Assembly (NCBI GenBank): GCA_004151065.3 | Contig: NWUY0300011093.1 | Span: 54,965 to 86,197, forward strand | Length of the DNA: 31,233 nt | DNA from: Larix sibirica | Taxonomy: Eukaryota; Streptophyta; Pinopsida; Pinales; Pinaceae | Direction of reading: 5' to 3' | Part shown: in pieces, positions 28,500-31,233 of the stretch | Numbering within the stretch: position 1 is the stretch's first letter | How the letters are laid out: every line of letters begins with the position of its first letter | Notes under the pieces: generated by a model | The model's database searches: none | Told to the model about the DNA's origin: nothing | What the model saw: the letters and a program-made list of their open reading frames with translations, nothing else | Program-made: the position numbers and the translations under genes

Positions 28500-28601
28500 C
28501 CTTGGAAATTGATATTCATATCTTTGTTAAAACCTTGGAAATTAATATATACATATCTTTATTAAAACCTTGGAAATTGCTATATACATATTTTGTTAAA
28601 A
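28500..28601. repeat. Three tandem copies of a 33-35 bp unit
   Basis: CCTTGGAAATT starts at 28500, 28533 and 28568. Each is followed by an AT-rich core (GATATTCATATCTTTGTTAAAA or a close variant). Confidence 0.75.
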
Positions 28602-28790
28602 CCTATGTGTATCTTAACCGATAGAGAGCTATAAAATTATACCTTTTGGTATAATTTAAAATAAAATTTTCTTTAGAACTAAACTTTAATACTTGGAATT
28701 ATATCATGTCATCTACCTATAACTTTAAACAGCATTTATTAATGAAATTGTAAGTTGCTTTAAAATATATGAATTACGTTGTTTGAGCAA

Positions 28791-29252
28791 TAACAATTGT
28801 ATCCCTTAATGTGCTTGAGTGATTGAAAATGCTTGTATAGGTAAAGACTAGTAGTATCTTATGAGAATGCTTGTAAAGGTACAGACTTGTAGCATTAAAA
28901 AGTATCTTATGAATTTAATAGCATTAAAAAGTAAGTTGGATAAGTTTGTTTTTAAAATTTTAAACTTATAACACAGTGAGTTTGTTTATAAACTTTTAAA
29001 CTTATAACACAATTGGATATATATAGGGATACAATTATATCCATTAACAATTGCATCCCTCAATGTGCTTGAGTGATTGAGAATGCCTGTATAGGTAAAG
29101 ACTAGTAACATCTTATGAAAATGCTTGTAAAGGTAAAGACTTGTAGCATTAGAAAGTAAGTTTGATAAGTTTGTTTTTAAACTTTTAAACTTATAACATA
29201 GTAAGTTTGTTTATAAACTTTTAAACTTATAACACAATAGGATATATAGGGA
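28791..29252. repeat. Tandem duplication, 254-bp period
   Basis: Copy 1 (28791-29030) and copy 2 (29045-29252) both contain TAACAATTGTATCCCT or TAACAATTGCATCCCT, AATGTGCTTGAGTGATTGA, TGTATAGGTAAAGACTAGTA, AATGCTTGTAAAGGTA, GACTTGTAGCATTA, and two internal sub-units ending TTTTAAACTTATAACA. Both end in GGATATAT(AT)AGGGAT. Copy 1 has a short extra block around 28905-28935. A gypsy LTR begins 8 bp after copy 2. Confidence 0.85.
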
Positions 29253-29259
29253 TTTATGA

Positions 29260-29677
29260 TGTAAGAAATAAAAATTTATAAAACAAAATAATCAAACAAA
29301 AAGACAATTGAAATAAAATATTGCGGAAGAAACTCTTGCATTATGATAATCCAATTAAAAAAACAATGGTCACATGCCTCTTAAGGTTGGCAACCTTTCA
29401 CTTTAACCAAGCTTCAAATAAAATAACACTACAAAACAATTCATAACCTTCTAGCTCTAAAAGTAGAGTTCAAATTGTCAAAACTCTAATTACTTGTGGT
29501 CTAATAATTAATGAATATCAATTAACTAGTGAGTCTTAATAAAGAGAGAGACCCTTTTTACAATTATTAATTATCCATTATTATCTACTCGACCTTATTC
29601 AAAGGAGATGACCACATATATTACTTGAATAACTCCTCTGTAGCCTAAAGTAAGGGGGGTTAGGTAAGAACCTAACA
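29260..29677 (-). repeat. 3' LTR of a minus-strand gypsy element
   Basis: On the plus strand it begins TGTAAGAA at 29260 and ends CCTAACA at 29677, so on the minus strand it has TGTTAGG...TTCTTACA ends, 418 bp. The inner end is fixed by the adjacent polypurine tract. The outer end is placed at the TG that follows the tandem duplication; it is inferred, since the other LTR is outside the window. Confidence 0.65.
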
Positions 29678-29692
29678 TGTCCTCTCCCTTCA
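29678..29692 (-). other. Polypurine tract of the gypsy element
   Basis: On the minus strand this reads TGAAGGGAGAGGACA, directly before TGTTAGG, the LTR start. This is the position and composition of the plus-strand DNA primer. Confidence 0.7.
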
Positions 29693-30130
29693 AAAGTAGC
29701 ATTGTCCTCAAGGCTGAAGGTGAGGAAATTGTTGTAAAATCCTTATTGGTTCCCATGTGGCATCTTCTAATTGCATATATTTCCACTGGATCAAGACTTC
29801 TTTAACCATGCACTTGCACAATTGATGTTCACTGGTATCGAATATTACTTCTGGCTAGAGCCAAATGGAGCCTTCCTCGTCAAGTTCTAGTAACTTGGTC
29901 TGCACATTACAATTAGAGCCCACAACCTTTTTGAGGTAGGACACATGAAAGACCAAATGATCTTGGAGTGATATGGTAGAACTAGCTTGTAGGCCACCTA
30001 CCCAATATGTTGTATGATCATGTAGGCCCATAGAACTTTGGTGTTAGTTTATGGTGGAGGTTATATTTGAGTGATTTTTGTTTATAAGGTTGAAGTCAAA
30101 GAAACACCTAATCCCATTTTGCAAACAAAT
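29693..30130 (-). pseudogene. Gypsy integrase C-terminal part with chromodomain
   Basis: Minus-strand reading gives SLQDHLVFHVSYLKKVVG at about 29925-29980, equivalent to IHPVFHVSxLKK, the segment between integrase and chromodomain. LLELDEEGSIW and then EVLIQWKYMQLEDATWEPI at about 29755-29810 follow, the core of a chromodomain (LVxWxxxPxxxATWE), ending ILQQFPHLQP. A stop after SIWL and another near the end show decay. Chromodomain-bearing gypsy elements (chromoviruses) use this domain to target chromatin. The minus frame 29595-29786 runs on into the LTR and is partly a shadow. Confidence 0.85.
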
Positions 30131-30960
30131 GTTCAAAGTGATGTTGATTCATTTATTGTTTCATTCTTTTGAACCATAACCAAATTATATTCTAGTGTGT
30201 GGAGAATAACTTCTCTAATGTTAAGTGTGTTATCCATTATGTGGAACTTGGAAGTGCCTAGTAAATAGGAAACCACAGACAAGGGATTTTGTCCATAGAT
30301 TGCTTCATATGGGGTCATTTTGATAGCTTGTGATAAGTGGTGCCATACCATCATTCTACAAGAGGAATCCATTATGCCTATTGGTGTGGCTTTTCCGAAG
30401 TGAAGCATTTCAAATAGGTTTCTAAGCATTTATTGACAACTTTCGTTTACCCATTTATTTGGGGGTGATAAGTCATGTTGATTTTCAACTAGGTGATAAA
30501 GTTTAAATATCTCTTGTCAAAAGTTGCTCATGAATGTAGGTTCCCTATCGAAGACAATGGAAGTCGACATGCCTTGTAACTTAAAAATGTGATCCATAAA
30601 AACTCGGCCAAATAATAATGGTGTAAAAGGGTGTGGCAAGGCACAAAAGTGAGCATATTTCAAAAGACAATCGACAACCACCATAATGATTGATTATTAC
30701 TAGCTCTAGGAACCACCACTATAAAATCCATAAAATACTAGTGCATATATGGGTTGAGATCAAAAGTGGTTGCAAGGCTCCTAGCAACTTCACAATTTCT
30801 CCCTTGTGGCGTGGGAAAGTGTTGCAAACCGTGACAATATTTTGAATGTTTGTTTTCATGGCTTCCCAGAAGATTGAACACTTAATCCTTTCATAGGTTT
30901 TATGAAAGCTCAAGTGATCTGTTGTAGGTGATGAATGTAACTCCTCTAAAATTTATTGTT
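30131..30960 (-). pseudogene. Gypsy integrase
   Basis: Order on the minus strand: HKTYERIKCSIFWEAMKTNI at 30850-30910, then VCNTFPRHKGE (the HHCC zinc-binding region, with the second Cys of CxxC replaced by Phe). PGA/LLGALQPLLISTHI follows, then a frame-shifted core with SIVFDREPTFMSNF near 30530-30560 (second catalytic Asp block) and INMTYHPQINGKTKVVNKC near 30425-30480 (YHPQTDGQTE, with DGQTE changed to NGKTK). HLSQAIKMTPYEAIYGQNP at about 30270-30330 follows (TPFEALYGRxPP). Stops and altered catalytic-area residues make it inactive. Confidence 0.85.
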
Positions 30961-31233
30961 TTAAGGCAGAATTTGATGCTTGAAAAATGTGCTATTTATA
31001 TCGTAATGTATTTTGGTTCCATGTATACCTAGTAGGAGAGTTGAGATCTTCCTAAAGCCTTTGGATGAGTCACGCTATTCAATCATTTACCATCCCATTA
31101 TTGACATGTTTCCTCGAGCCAATTTGAAATTGGTAAAGATAAGGCAAATAGGGAGCCCTCAACTTGTCTAGAAAACGCATCAACCACCACATTTTCGCTA
31201 CCCTTCTTATTGCGTCGAGAGGCGCTCTACAGC
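30961..31233 (-). pseudogene. Gypsy RNase H-integrase junction, running off the window
   Basis: At the right edge the minus-strand reading is KKGSENVVVDAFSR (the conserved KxGxxNVVADALSR end of gypsy RNase H, with the leading A of ADALS changed to V), at about 31150-31210. SLFALSLPISNWLEE and a degraded linker follow. The remaining pol, gag and 5' LTR would lie to the right of the window. Confidence 0.8.

Noticed and set aside
1-31233. CRISPR arrays, bacterial operons, rRNA genes, or organelle-derived blocks
   Set aside because: Repeats are irregular and diverged rather than spaced and identical, and no gene order or RNA core sequence of those kinds was seen.

Overview
The window looks like nuclear DNA from a large, repeat-rich seed-plant genome. 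It is AT-rich and dominated by decayed plant LTR retrotransposons (Ty1/copia and Ty3/gypsy), poly(A) retroposons, foldback elements and degenerate tandem repeats. Its one clear host gene has intron-split exons with GT/AG borders. The style (many old, broken elements and TE-filled introns) would suit a gymnosperm, but the species cannot be determined from the sequence. No prokaryotic-type operon, CRISPR array, rRNA or intact tRNA gene was seen.

Layout. 1-346: a repeat with clustered CGATATATCG palindromes. 347-5278: a decayed Ty1/copia element on the minus strand (partial left LTR, truncated reverse transcriptase, integrase, protease-region remnant, tRNA-Met-type primer site, right LTR). Its integrase is split by a 654-bp hAT-like non-autonomous DNA transposon with terminal inverted repeats and an 8-bp target duplication. 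5283-6809: flank or upstream intron of the host gene, with a foldback element and a 3'-poly(A) retroposon bounded by a perfect 12-bp target duplication. 6810-10012: the last four exons of a plus-strand ERD6-like monosaccharide transporter gene, whose 2.6-kb second intron in the window is full of TE fragments (LINE RNase H with an internal duplication, a gypsy gag scrap and a near-perfect 30-bp-arm hairpin). 10013-12400: AT-rich DNA with degenerate repeats. 12400-15040: minus-strand gypsy pol remnant (integrase and tail), interrupted around 13150-14145. 15040-18300: plus-strand gypsy remnant (probable LTR, primer site, gag zinc knuckle, protease, reverse transcriptase), broken off in the reverse transcriptase. 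18300-24100: mostly unassigned, with a less AT-rich patch near 18490-19130 and a three-copy array of about 355 bp near 21837-22900. 24100-25450: the RNase H end of a plus-strand copia element plus probable LTR. 25450-29252: tRNA-like SINE head, several small tandem arrays, a degraded coding-like stretch, and a 254-bp-period duplication. 29260-31233: the 3' half of a minus-strand gypsy chromovirus (3' LTR, polypurine tract, chromodomain, integrase, end of RNase H), running off the window.

The only part likely to make a functional product is the transporter 3' end: its four exons join in one open frame with conserved sugar-porter motifs. Its earlier exons are not recognised here; they may lie left of the window, with the 347-6766 insertions sitting inside a long intron. 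I did not find a convincing new multi-gene system. The most informative observations are the nested insertions and the hairpin and tandem structures.
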